NCBI RefSeq assembly: GCF_007827365.1
Contig: NZ_VISI01000002.1
Coordinates: 2,113,001-2,177,000 of the forward strand
Source of the DNA: Olleya sp. Hel_I_94
GTDB lineage: Bacteria; Bacteroidota; Bacteroidia; Flavobacteriales; Flavobacteriaceae
Direction: 5' to 3'
Length of the DNA stretch: 64,000 bases
Under the pieces are notes generated by a model. It ran no database searches. It was given only the letters and a program-made list of their open reading frames with translations, and was not told where the DNA came from. Of this stretch, positions 23,695 through 31,526 are shown piece by piece (position 1 is the stretch's first letter; each line of letters opens with the position of its first letter). Made by a program: the position numbers and the translations under genes.

Positions 23695-24489
23695 TTAAAA
23701 TCGTCTTTCTTTTTGTAAAAACTCGTAAGCTTTTTGGACTTGTTTAAACTTATCTTCTGCTCCTTTTCTATGCTCTTCTCCTAAATGCTCCACACGATCT
23801 GGATGGTATTTTTTAGCCATATTACGGTAAGCCTTTTTAATTTGATCTACTGTAGCTGTTTTGTCTATTTCTAAAATAGTATACGCATTATTGCTACTGT
23901 TATAAAACATAGCTTTTATACTGGAATAATCACGACTACTAATGCCTAAGTAGTTAGAAATTCGGTTAATTTGATCCTCTTCATCATCGGTAACCATCCC
24001 ATCTGCTTTTGCAATTCCGAATAAAAAATGCAATAATTGCAAACGTGATGCATGGTCCATCATCTGTTGGATTTGGCCACAGACATCTCTTGTAGACACG
24101 TTTTGATTACTTATATTTTTAAATAATTTAAAAGCCTTATTAGCACGATCTTTACCGTAAAGCTCAACAAATTTGTTGCGCACAAAATCCAATTCGCGTT
24201 GGTCTTGTACACCATCTGCTTTTATAATTACAGAGGCTAAGATTAGTAAACTCACCTCAAAATCTCCTGACGTTGTTTGCGCACGACGTTGTTGTTGGGT
24301 TCTGTAATTAGGTTGTGTTCTGTAATTTGGTTCTCTTTTTTGCTGTTTGTTTGGGTTACCATTTCCTAAAAGGTTTCCTTTTTCTGACATTGCATCTCCT
24401 AGACTACCAATTGCCAACCCTATAATTGCACCAATTGGACCACCTAACGTCCATCCTAAAGTTGCACCTATCCATTTTAATCCAGCCAT
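23695..24489 (-). CDS. TerB-like and DnaJ domain protein
   Basis: A 264-residue protein in three parts. The N terminus is a glycine-rich hydrophobic segment (ATLGWTLGGPIGAIIGLAIG) that probably inserts in or contacts the membrane. Next is a TerB-like helical domain (residues ~75-190) with acidic residues and two paired segments (VIIKADGVQDQRELDF and GIAKADGMVTDDEEDQ). The C-terminal J domain has the HPD motif in KKYHPDRVEH, the site that stimulates DnaK ATPase. The order resembles DjlA. It should act as a membrane-associated co-chaperone (family knowledge). It is transcribed alone, away from bacilliredoxin. Confidence 0.85.
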   Translation of the reverse strand: MAGLKWIGATLGWTLGGPIGAIIGLAIGSLGDAMSEKGNLLGNGNPNKQQKREPNYRTQPNYRTQQQRRAQTTSGDFEVSLLILASVIIKADGVQDQRELDFVRNKFVELYGKDRANKAFKLFKNISNQNVSTRDVCGQIQQMMDHASRLQLLHFLFGIAKADGMVTDDEEDQINRISNYLGISSRDYSSIKAMFYNSSNNAYTILEIDKTATVDQIKKAYRNMAKKYHPDRVEHLGEEHRKGAEDKFKQVQKAYEFLQKERRF

Positions 24490-24584
24490 AAATTTTGTTC
24501 TAATTTTTAAAAAAGTAAATATACTACTTTGTTGGTATACTTTTAATTGCTTTTGTTACTGTTGTTAGCTGTTTTGTGCGTTAA

Positions 24585-24665
24585 GGATGGAGCGGTCTGT
24601 CTGAGCTCCTCGCAGAGAGCGAGTAGCGATAGCCTGACCTTATGACACCATAAGTGTTATAAGGT
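24585..24665. repeat. GC-rich double-hairpin element, possible REP-like repeat
   Basis: A conspicuously GC-rich stretch in AT-rich surroundings forms two hairpins: GCTCCTCGC/GCGAGTAGC (24605-24627) and ACCTTATGACAC/GTGTTATAAGGT (24637-24665, one mismatch, five-base loop). There is no T tract. It lies in the divergent gap between the DnaJ-domain and bacilliredoxin genes. It could be a dispersed palindromic repeat, an RNA element or a regulator site. Confidence 0.4.
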
Positions 24666-24697
24666 AACGCCATAATAATTTTTGCATGGTTTTTGAT

Positions 24698-24705
24698 TAT
24701 CTTTG
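24698..24705 (+). promoter_or_regulatory. Candidate -7 element for bacilliredoxin
   Basis: TATCTTTG matches TAnnTTTG, 37 bases before the start at 24742. A TTG 13 bases upstream is closer than ideal. Confidence 0.4.
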
Positions 24706-24741
24706 CATGAGATAGATTTATAAATAAAAAATTACAAGAAT

Positions 24742-25152
24742 ATGTATCCAGCAGAATTAGTAAAACCAATGCGTGAGGACTTAACTAACGTAGGTTTTGA
24801 AGAATTACATACAGCTGACGCAGTAAATACTGCAATTGCAAAAGAAGGGACAACTTTAGTGGTTGTAAATTCGGTTTGTGGTTGTGCAGCTGCAAACGCA
24901 AGACCAGGAGCAAGAATGAGTTTAGCAAATGACAAAAAACCTACACATATAGTAACGGTTTTTGCAGGTGTTGACAAAGAGGCTGTTGATCAAGCAAGAG
25001 CACACATGGTACCTTTTCCTCCAAGCTCACCAAGCATGGCCTTGTTTAAAGATGGAGAATTAGTACACATGCTAGAACGTCACCATATTGAAGGTAGACC
25101 AGCAGAATTAATTGCTGAAAACCTTATTGATGCTTATAACGAGCATTGTTAA
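24742..25152 (+). CDS. Bacilliredoxin BrxA/BrxB family (YphP/YqiW)
   Basis: A 136-residue thioredoxin-like cytoplasmic protein. The active site is CGC (C46-G47-C48 in NSVCGCAAANARPG), as in Bacillus BrxA/BrxB, which remove bacillithiol or related thiols from proteins. The end SPSMALFKDGELVHMLERHHIEGR is typical of the family. A strong terminator follows. The upstream gap has a GC-rich double hairpin. Confidence 0.9.
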   Translation: MYPAELVKPMREDLTNVGFEELHTADAVNTAIAKEGTTLVVVNSVCGCAAANARPGARMSLANDKKPTHIVTVFAGVDKEAVDQARAHMVPFPPSSPSMALFKDGELVHMLERHHIEGRPAELIAENLIDAYNEHC

Positions 25153-25187
25153 GCCTTTTTTAAAGGACAACTTAAGCTAAGTATTAC

Positions 25188-25220
25188 AGAAAAACCACGT
25201 TTTTTAAACGTGGTTTTTCT
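25188..25220 (+). terminator. Terminator of the bacilliredoxin gene
   Basis: AGAAAAACCACGTTT and AAACGTGGTTTTTCT form a long A/T-flanked hairpin followed by ATTTTT. It lies 36 bases past the bacilliredoxin stop. Confidence 0.75.
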
Positions 25221-25250
25221 ATTTTTGATAGATAGAATTTTTAATACAAA

Positions 25251-25988
25251 ATGAGAAAAATTATTGCCTATCCTTTATCTGTTATTTATTTCCTATTTTT
25301 TGGGTTAACATTAGTTGTTTTTCACCCAATACAATGGATATGTTTTAATGTTTTTGGATATAAAGCGCATAAAAAAAGTGTGGATTACCTTCAGTTTTGT
25401 TTAATGCGATGCGTAAACCTATTAGGCTCTACACATAAATTTATAAACCCTTATCCTTTAGATAATTCTCAACCTGTTTTAATTGTCTCTAACCATCAAA
25501 GTATGGCAGACATACCTCCATTAATGTGGTATTTTAGAAAACACCATGTTAAATTTGTTAGTAAAAAAGAATTAGGAAAAGGACTACCAAGTGTATCCTA
25601 CAATTTACGTCATGGTGGCTCTGTATTAATTGATCGTAAAAACCCTAGGCAAGCGATTGTCGCTATTAGGAAATTTGCAGATTATATAGAAACTACTAAT
25701 CGTGCTGCTGTTATTTTTCCGGAAGGCACCAGAAGTCGTGATGGACAACCTAAACCATTCCATACTAAAGGTCTTGAAACCCTAATAAAATATGTGCCTA
25801 GTGCAATTATTATTCCTGTAACTATCAATAATTCATGGAAAAATTTGCGTTATGGAAAATTCCCTATGGGAATTGGAAATAACATCACATTTACAGCACA
25901 CAAACCGGTTAAACCTAGTGATTTTGACTCTACTGAAGCGTTATTAAATCACATAGAAACTACCATTAAAAATAGCATAAAAATATAA
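25251..25988 (+). CDS. 1-acylglycerol-3-phosphate acyltransferase (PlsC-type)
   Basis: A 245-residue inner-membrane acyltransferase that adds the second fatty acid to lysophosphatidic acid or a related lipid. After an N-terminal membrane segment the HX4D catalytic motif is H82 to D87 in SNHQSMAD, and FPEGTR (156-161) binds the phosphate. Length and motif order fit PlsC. It starts the group with the acyl-ACP desaturase 4 bases downstream, consistent with fatty-acid remodelling and membrane-lipid synthesis. Confidence 0.88.
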   Translation: MRKIIAYPLSVIYFLFFGLTLVVFHPIQWICFNVFGYKAHKKSVDYLQFCLMRCVNLLGSTHKFINPYPLDNSQPVLIVSNHQSMADIPPLMWYFRKHHVKFVSKKELGKGLPSVSYNLRHGGSVLIDRKNPRQAIVAIRKFADYIETTNRAAVIFPEGTRSRDGQPKPFHTKGLETLIKYVPSAIIIPVTINNSWKNLRYGKFPMGIGNNITFTAHKPVKPSDFDSTEALLNHIETTIKNSIKI

Positions 25989-25992
25989 CGTT

Positions 25993-26979
25993 ATGTCATC
26001 AAAAAATGTAAGATTAGAAGTCATGTCTTTTTTAGAAAAAGATATTGATACTTTAATAGAAAAATATTTAATCCCTGTTGAAAAAATTTGGCAACCTTCT
26101 GATTTTTTACCAAACTCTGAAGGTCCTAACTTTTTTGAAGAAGTAAGAGAAATAAGAGAATTGTCTAAAGAATTGTCTTACGATTTTTGGGTGGTTTTAG
26201 TTGGTGATATGATTACAGAAGAAGCTTTACCAACTTACGAATCTTGGCTTATGGATATAGAAGGTGTAGAACAAGATGGTAAAAACGGTTGGGCAAAATG
26301 GATTAGACATTGGACAGGCGAAGAAAACCGTCATGGTGATGTTTTAAACAAATACCTATACCTTTCTGGTCGTGTTAACATGCGCGAGATAGAACAAACC
26401 ACACAACACCTTATTGCAGATGGTTTTGATATTGGTACAGCTAGAGATCCTTATAAAAACTTTGTTTATACCAGTTTTCAAGAATTAGCAACTTATGTTT
26501 CACACAATCGTGTAGCAAAATTAGCCAAAGAAAAAGGTAATAAGCAATTGGCTAGAATGTGTAAAATAATTTCGGGAGACGAGATGAGACACCACCATGC
26601 TTATAGCGAGTTTGTAGAGCGCATTTTTAAAGTAGATCCAAGCCAAATGATGCTAGCGTTTCAATATATGATGAAGCAAAAAATTACAATGCCTGCTCAC
26701 TTTTTAAGAGAGTCTGGAGGTAAAATTAGCACTGTTTTTGACGAGTTTTCTAATACTGCACAACGTATAGGTGTTTATACATCTATGGACTACATAGACA
26801 TTTTACAAAAATTAATTAAACGTTGGGAAATTGACAAAATAACAGACCTTAACGACGACGCTGAAAAAGCACGTGATTACTTAATGAAACTTCCAGACAG
26901 AATGTTACGTTTGGCAGACCGAATTAAAATCCCAGAAAACTCTTATCAATTTAAATGGGTTGAACCAGCCAAACTATAG
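25993..26979 (+). CDS. Acyl-ACP (stearoyl-type) desaturase
   Basis: A 328-residue soluble diiron desaturase of the plant acyl-ACP type. The two diiron motifs are EENRH (residues 110-114) and DEMRH (196-200), with a first ligand probably in the segment around E77 (DMITEEALP). It inserts a double bond in acyl-ACP using O2 and reduced ferredoxin. It lies between PlsC and the HD gene with short gaps (4 and 3 bases), so all three probably share a transcript. Confidence 0.88.
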   Translation: MSSKNVRLEVMSFLEKDIDTLIEKYLIPVEKIWQPSDFLPNSEGPNFFEEVREIRELSKELSYDFWVVLVGDMITEEALPTYESWLMDIEGVEQDGKNGWAKWIRHWTGEENRHGDVLNKYLYLSGRVNMREIEQTTQHLIADGFDIGTARDPYKNFVYTSFQELATYVSHNRVAKLAKEKGNKQLARMCKIISGDEMRHHHAYSEFVERIFKVDPSQMMLAFQYMMKQKITMPAHFLRESGGKISTVFDEFSNTAQRIGVYTSMDYIDILQKLIKRWEIDKITDLNDDAEKARDYLMKLPDRMLRLADRIKIPENSYQFKWVEPAKL

Positions 26980-26982
26980 TTT

Positions 26983-27639
26983 ATGTTTAACCAAGAGCTA
27001 ATTGAAGCCACTAAAACCTTTGTAAAAGACACTTTAAAAGATGCCGAAGGTGGACACGATTGGTTTCATGTGGAGCGTGTTTATAAAAATGCGCTTCTAA
27101 TAGCTAAAGGCGAAATAGTTGATCCATTAGTTGTTGCGCTTGGCGCTTTACTACATGACATTGCAGATAGTAAGTTTTATGATGGTGATAGTACCATTGG
27201 TCCAAAAGTCGCTGGTGCTTTTTTGTTAAAACACAACGTAGACTCGGCAACCATTAATCATGTTATTAAAATTATTGAAAACATTTCCTATAGTTCTAAT
27301 ATAGGCTTAGAAAACACATTTAGGTCCATCGAGTTGGATGTTGTGCAAGATGCTGACCGTTTAGATGCTTTAGGAGCTATTGGTATTGCGCGCACTTTTA
27401 ATTATGGAGGCTTTAAAAACAGGACTTTATATAATCCAGACATTAAGCCTAATTTAAATATGACTAAAGCAGAATATAAAACATCTAACGCTCCAACAAT
27501 TAATCATTTTTACGAAAAATTACTGCTTTTAAAAGATAGAATGAATACTACTACTGGTCATAAAATTGCTAAACAACGACACCAATATATGGTAGACTTT
27601 TTAAAACAATTTGATGCAGAATGGAAAGGTGAGAAATAA
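26983..27639 (+). CDS. HD-domain phosphohydrolase
   Basis: A 218-residue cytoplasmic protein. The HD metal-site residues are visible: H25-D26-x2-H29 (GGHDWFHVERV), H58-D59 (LLHDIAD) and the late Asp in QDADRLDAL. Such enzymes hydrolyse nucleotides or phosphoesters; the exact substrate is unknown. It follows the desaturase with 3 bases. The last 49 bases of the gene region reappear at 29515-29563 with two changes, flanking an inserted block, and the original terminator now follows the second copy. Confidence 0.85.
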   Translation: MFNQELIEATKTFVKDTLKDAEGGHDWFHVERVYKNALLIAKGEIVDPLVVALGALLHDIADSKFYDGDSTIGPKVAGAFLLKHNVDSATINHVIKIIENISYSSNIGLENTFRSIELDVVQDADRLDALGAIGIARTFNYGGFKNRTLYNPDIKPNLNMTKAEYKTSNAPTINHFYEKLLLLKDRMNTTTGHKIAKQRHQYMVDFLKQFDAEWKGEK

Positions 27640-27640
27640 A
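27592..27640 (+). repeat. Direct repeat copy 1 (3' end of HD gene)
   Basis: The 49 bases that end the HD gene, including its stop, recur at 29515-29563 with 47 of 49 identical. The copies flank a 1.9-kb block with two genes. Confidence 0.9.
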
Positions 27641-27818
27641 TTATACTAGTTTAGTGATTCTGAAATTTTCAACTATTCAACATTTTAATAGTAATAACAA
27701 AACCATTTTCAGATAAAAAGCACAAAATGAAAAAAAATTGTTTAAGTCGTTTTTTTTTTTACTCTTGTCTAAGTTTTTAAAATAAAGATTAAAAAATCTA
27801 CTTAATTTTTAAATCTAA

Positions 27819-27830
27819 TATCGCGCGATA
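27819..27830. promoter_or_regulatory. GC-rich 12-bp palindrome
   Basis: TATCGCGCGATA is its own reverse complement and stands out in AT-rich DNA, about 100 bases upstream of the Cys-rich gene. A regulator or recombinase site is possible. Function unknown. Confidence 0.3.
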
Positions 27831-27926
27831 AAATCAAACAAAATGAAAGACTTTAATAATTAAATTTAACAAAATAAAAAAAATAAATATATCAAAGGTA
27901 TTATACTTGTATTTTGTCTGTCGTTA

Positions 27927-28562
27927 TTGACAGTTGGATGCACTACAGAAAAAACAGAAACAGATGACACTCGTACAGACTTGTCACTTGAAGAAAGTTT
28001 AAAAATTGATAGAAAAGGAGTATTATCATTTCAAAACAATAATTATATAATATTCAAAGATAATAAAATTAGAAAATTTAATAATGGTAATTTTGATTAT
28101 GACATTATTAGTGATTTAAAAACAGAAGTAATAAACGATAAAAAAAATGAAGATTATACAATTACTTTACATAATAGTTTAGATAATACTGAAACTTTGA
28201 CATACTTTAACTTTGAAGTAATTGATGGTAATAAATTAAATTTTAGTGTTTTAGCAAGCAATGGTGCTGAATTAAATAACTTAACTTTTGAATCAGAAAC
28301 TATTTTAACAAGTACAAATACAGATGATAAAAATCCAGCTTTAGATAAGTATTGTTGGACTTGTATTGAAGTAATTGCTGGTTTAGTTCTTGACTCTATC
28401 ATAGATGCTGTAACTTCTACAGGCAGCGGTATTGATATGACAAAAATTTGTTTAGAACAAATCAAAGCTTGTTTTCAATCTGGTGGTACTCCAACAAATA
28501 TGCAGGCTTCATCTAGTTTTTTTGGTGGAGAAAACTGTAGCTTAGATTGTATACCAAACTAA
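27927..28562 (+). CDS. Cys-rich secreted or lipoprotein-like protein, possible peptide precursor
   Basis: No family is recognised. From the TTG at 27927 the product has 211 residues, but the open frame runs back to 27870, just after an in-frame stop, and encodes a lipoprotein signal (YIKGIILVFCLSLLTVGC) without an ATG. Either a rare start codon is used, or the start has mutated. The middle is charged and beta-like. The C-terminal ~75 residues hold six cysteines (YCWTC, KICLEQIKACF, ENCSLDC) around a hydrophobic helix (EVIAGLVLDSIIDAV). It is 3 bases upstream of a CPBP protease gene in the inserted block, which suggests a processed or bacteriocin-like product, but that is a guess. Confidence 0.55.
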   Translation: MTVGCTTEKTETDDTRTDLSLEESLKIDRKGVLSFQNNNYIIFKDNKIRKFNNGNFDYDIISDLKTEVINDKKNEDYTITLHNSLDNTETLTYFNFEVIDGNKLNFSVLASNGAELNNLTFESETILTSTNTDDKNPALDKYCWTCIEVIAGLVLDSIIDAVTSTGSGIDMTKICLEQIKACFQSGGTPTNMQASSSFFGGENCSLDCIPN

Positions 28563-28565
28563 ATA

Positions 28566-29507
28566 ATGAAATTTAAATTGTTTAAAAAAAACTGGCTAAT
28601 GAGCTTAGGGTTATTTTTTTTAACCCTAGGTCTATTGGCTTTATACCTCTCGCAGTCACTACCTATTTCAAGTAGCATCCAACCAAACAGTTCTTTTTTT
28701 TCAATACCATATAACTTTCTTATAATTGCAGCATTAATAATAGCTCCAATATTAGAAGAAATTACATTCCGTGGTGTATTTACTAAAAACAAAATATTAA
28801 AATGGTTTTCATTAATTGCAATAATACTATTAGTAGTTTTCAGCAATACTATTGCATTAAAAATAGTTTTTGTACCCTATATACTTTCTTTATTCTATTT
28901 CAATTCTAAAAAAAACAATGTTAGTCTTAATATCTTAATTTTATTAAATGCTTTGCTGTTTTCATTTGCGCATTTAAACAATGATTATATAAATAATATC
29001 GAATATATATTTGCGCCTCTATTTATAAGATTTGCTATGGGCTTATTTTTAGTTTGGATCTGTATTAACTTTAGTATTATTAAATCTATGATTTTTCATG
29101 CTATTTGGAATCTCTGCCCAGTAGTCTTTATGAGCTATATATTATTTTTTCCAAATACTGAAATAAACCATTTTGAAAATAATGAATTAAAAGTTACTTG
29201 GAATAGAGTTAGTAAATCAACTTCCAAAGTAAATATTTTCCCTAAGACAAATAAAAATTCAATAGTCTCTGAAAGTAGTGAAGTCTTGTTTTTATTAAAA
29301 TCTTTAGAATGGAGCAAAAACATGAGTGATGGTAATTATAAATTTAATCCAATAGAACCATACATGAATTATAAATTTGATATTGAATTAAAAGATACAA
29401 TTCATAAATATGAAGATTTATATAATAAAATTGAAACTTTTTTAATAGCGTCAAAATTGGTTGAACGGATTAAATTAAATACCAGTTCAGATAATAAAAA
29501 TGAATAA
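28566..29507 (+). CDS. CPBP-family intramembrane metalloprotease (CAAX protease / Abi family)
   Basis: A 313-residue membrane protein with all three CPBP motifs. Motif 1 is E64-E65 with R69 (EEITFRG), motif 2 has H136 (FSFAHLNND), and motif 3 has H178 and N182 (FHAIWNL). The first ~185 residues carry the membrane spans. The C-terminal ~115 residues are soluble and not seen in typical members. Bacterial members process peptides or give immunity to bacteriocins, which fits the Cys-rich gene just upstream. It ends 7 bases before the second copy of the HD gene repeat. Confidence 0.8.
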   Translation: MKFKLFKKNWLMSLGLFFLTLGLLALYLSQSLPISSSIQPNSSFFSIPYNFLIIAALIIAPILEEITFRGVFTKNKILKWFSLIAIILLVVFSNTIALKIVFVPYILSLFYFNSKKNNVSLNILILLNALLFSFAHLNNDYINNIEYIFAPLFIRFAMGLFLVWICINFSIIKSMIFHAIWNLCPVVFMSYILFFPNTEINHFENNELKVTWNRVSKSTSKVNIFPKTNKNSIVSESSEVLFLLKSLEWSKNMSDGNYKFNPIEPYMNYKFDIELKDTIHKYEDLYNKIETFLIASKLVERIKLNTSSDNKNE

Positions 29508-29514
29508 GCTTTAT

Positions 29515-29563
29515 GTAGACTTTTTAAAACAATTTGATGCAAAATGGGAAGGTGAGAAATAAA
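29515..29563 (+). repeat. Direct repeat copy 2 (remnant of HD gene end)
   Basis: 47 of 49 bases match 27592-27640. A frame from ATG at 29500 would read MNKLY and then continue as the HD protein's C terminus (DFLKQFDAKWEGEK, stop). It is too short to be a gene. The two changes swap a Glu and a Lys. Confidence 0.85.
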
Positions 29564-29612
29564 AAAAGGTTATTTTAAGTTAGTCAATACTAACATTAAA
29601 ATAACCTTTTTT
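29563..29612. terminator. Terminator after the inserted block, probably the original HD gene terminator
   Basis: AAAAAAGGTTATTTTAA pairs with the complementary TTAAAATAACCTTTTTT, with an inner GTTAG/CTAAC stem. It starts right after the second repeat copy and ends 16 bases before the stop of the convergent lipoprotein gene, so it may serve both. Confidence 0.75.
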
Positions 29613-29627
29613 ACTGATTAAATGTGC

Positions 29628-30389
29628 TTACTCCATATAAGTAAAAGTAGTTGTATAAACACTTACGCTGTCATCCTCTAAATCTGTAGACGTTACAGTT
29701 CCGGTTGAAGGATAATTTTGAGCATCATAAACATAATTAGCAACAATCTGATAGATTGGTGTTAAATCTTCATCTTTATACGTGATTTTTTTAATGTTAT
29801 TTGTAGGTAACAATAATCTAGCTTGTACAATTTCTGGTGCTTGAACATCCATGCTAAAGTTTAAATCTACATTATCCAACACATCAATAATTCCGGCTGC
29901 TTCTAGCGTGTAAAAAAATGGATTTGGTGTTGCATCATATTCAATTTCTGCAAAATATTCCACTACACTCATTGTATTGGCAACAAAGTCAAACTCTTCT
30001 TCTAAAAATCTAATACTAACAGGATTCATGTTACTATCATATTGCAAAACTTCTCCAGTTTCAAAAGCATCATAAGGCGATTCATATAATTCTTCTACAT
30101 TTAATGTTTCACCTTCTCCTGTTACATTTGTTAAGTTGTCATTGTCATAAACTAATATGCTAGTTTCTACACCATCTGTGATGTTAGCGACTTGATTATT
30201 TCCGTTATAATTAATAGTAACAGATTGGTTTTCTGAAGCATCTTGAGCAGACACAACTGACAAATTAGTGATTAATTTAACTGATGCATTTTGATTTGCT
30301 TGGTTAAATTCTTCTGTAGCAGAATCTTCGCTACAGCTCATAAAAACAGCTAAAACAGTAAGTAATGTAATTTGTAATTTTAGTTTCAT
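29628..30389 (-). CDS. Hypothetical lipoprotein
   Basis: A 253-residue protein with a clear lipoprotein signal (LLTVLAVFMSCSEDS), a Ser/Glu-rich linker, and then YD-like segments (ITYKDEDLTPIYQ and VANYVYDAQNYPSTG) similar to proteins that keep track of text-like repeat strands in Bacteroidota. I do not know a function. It is probably outer-membrane attached. It stands alone between the terminator and a small AraC gene. Confidence 0.65.
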   Translation of the reverse strand: MKLKLQITLLTVLAVFMSCSEDSATEEFNQANQNASVKLITNLSVVSAQDASENQSVTINYNGNNQVANITDGVETSILVYDNDNLTNVTGEGETLNVEELYESPYDAFETGEVLQYDSNMNPVSIRFLEEEFDFVANTMSVVEYFAEIEYDATPNPFFYTLEAAGIIDVLDNVDLNFSMDVQAPEIVQARLLLPTNNIKKITYKDEDLTPIYQIVANYVYDAQNYPSTGTVTSTDLEDDSVSVYTTTFTYME

Positions 30390-30457
30390 AAATAAATTAT
30401 TGATTGATTAAATTATTAAATAAGTCACGAAAATAAAAAAATTCACAAATTTTAAGA

Positions 30458-31324
30458 CTACACCATGGATTTTATTTCGCTTCTATATTTTGAAGCACTT
30501 TTTCCGATCACTTCGTTAAAGACTTTGTTAAAATGAGAAAAGTTATTAAAGCCACATTCAAAGCATATATCTGTAATGCTACTTTGGCTTTCGGTTAGTA
30601 ATTTTGTAGCATAAAAGACACGATATTCGTTTACAAACTGCGTAAATGTTTTTCCTGTAATCTTTTTAAAATAACGACAAAAAGCTGGCACAGTAAGACT
30701 TACCTCCTGCGCTATTTGATCTAATGTAATATGATTTTGAAAATTTTTATTAACGTATTTATAAATTTTATCAATCTTATTAGTGTCTTGCGGTTGGGTT
30801 TCAAAAACGTAACCGTTTTCATTAAGTAATGTATAATCATTGGTTATTGCCAACAATTCTAGAATTTCTAAAAGTTTAGTAATTCGCTTTATACCTTCAT
30901 ACTTAGGAAGCTTTTCTATTTTAGGACCTACTATTTTTTTTATTTCTGGCTTAAACAGAATTCCCTTTTTTGCGCGCTCCAACAATTGCAAAATATTTTT
31001 CATTTCTGGTAACGCATTAAGCGCATCACCTAAAAATTGAGGATGAAATTGCACTAAGGTTTCTTTTCCTTTAGAAGTTAAACGGTCTGTAAATCCATTA
31101 TGTGGCAAATTGGAACCAATTAATATTAACTGACTATTATTAAAATAAGACAAGTGATTACCTATATGTCGTCTTCCTTTTCCTTTATTAACATACACCA
31201 TCTCTACCTCTGGATGAAAATGCCAAAATGCATCACTTCGTTTACGTTTTTTAGTTTTTTGAACCGCAATTATAGAGCTTCCAAAACTAGGTGTAATTTT
31301 TTTAAATGTAGGTTTAGTATTCAC
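30458..31324 (-). CDS. AraC-family transcriptional regulator
   Basis: A 288-residue regulator with an N-terminal cupin-like domain (FWHFHPEVEMVYVNKGKG) that binds an effector, and a C-terminal AraC-type double HTH (residues ~190-285; YVNKNFQNHITLDQIAQEV and SSITDICFECGFNNFSHFNKVF). It is divergent from the small secreted protein gene at 31527 across ~200 bases, which could be its target. The effector is unknown. Confidence 0.88.
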   Translation of the reverse strand: MNTKPTFKKITPSFGSSIIAVQKTKKRKRSDAFWHFHPEVEMVYVNKGKGRRHIGNHLSYFNNSQLILIGSNLPHNGFTDRLTSKGKETLVQFHPQFLGDALNALPEMKNILQLLERAKKGILFKPEIKKIVGPKIEKLPKYEGIKRITKLLEILELLAITNDYTLLNENGYVFETQPQDTNKIDKIYKYVNKNFQNHITLDQIAQEVSLTVPAFCRYFKKITGKTFTQFVNEYRVFYATKLLTESQSSITDICFECGFNNFSHFNKVFNEVIGKSASKYRSEIKSMV

Positions 31325-31489
31325 TGCATTGAACTTTTGACAAAATTACAACAACTTATAGTATGGTTGTATGCTAATTTAGCTTTAATATATGTTATTT
31401 TAACCTATAACGTTTTGGTAATACGTAATTAAGTTAAAATAGCATATAAAGTTGCCAAATGACTTGTTATTAAAACTACTCTTCTATAT

Positions 31490-31497
31490 TAACTTTG
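31490..31497 (+). promoter_or_regulatory. Candidate -7 element for the secreted protein gene
   Basis: TAACTTTG matches TAnnTTTG, 30 bases before the start at 31527. The TTG upstream is 23 bases away, longer than ideal. Confidence 0.35.
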
Positions 31498-31526
31498 CAC
31501 CTGTAATCCTTAAAAAGATTTAGATT

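Larger units (their letters stand above)
27641..29514 (+). mobile_element. Inserted block flanked by direct repeats of the HD gene end
   Basis: A 1.87-kb block carries a Cys-rich lipoprotein-like gene and a CPBP protease gene. It is bounded by a 49-bp direct repeat and interrupts the path from the HD gene to its terminator. No transposase or recombinase is encoded inside. The first ~285 bases have no gene that I can support, with a T run (10-11 bases at 27750-27760), a 12-bp palindrome at 27819-27830 and several AT-rich stretches. The event looks like an insertion that rebuilt the 3' end of the gene. Confidence 0.6.

Noticed and set aside
24581..24977. Two leftward open frames opposite bacilliredoxin
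   Set aside because: They are antisense to a well-supported gene or cover the GC-rich double hairpin, and show no family features.
27727..27780. Short frame MKKNCLSRFFFYSCLSF in the inserted block
   Set aside because: Seventeen codons driven by an A run and a T run; looks like chance in AT-rich sequence, although a broken signal peptide cannot be ruled out.
27641..29514. Block as a classical insertion sequence
   Set aside because: There is no transposase, no terminal inverted repeats and no short target duplication; the long direct repeat is part of a host gene.
29500..29559. Tiny frame ending with the HD protein C terminus
   Set aside because: It is a remnant created by the repeated gene end and is too short to encode a useful product.
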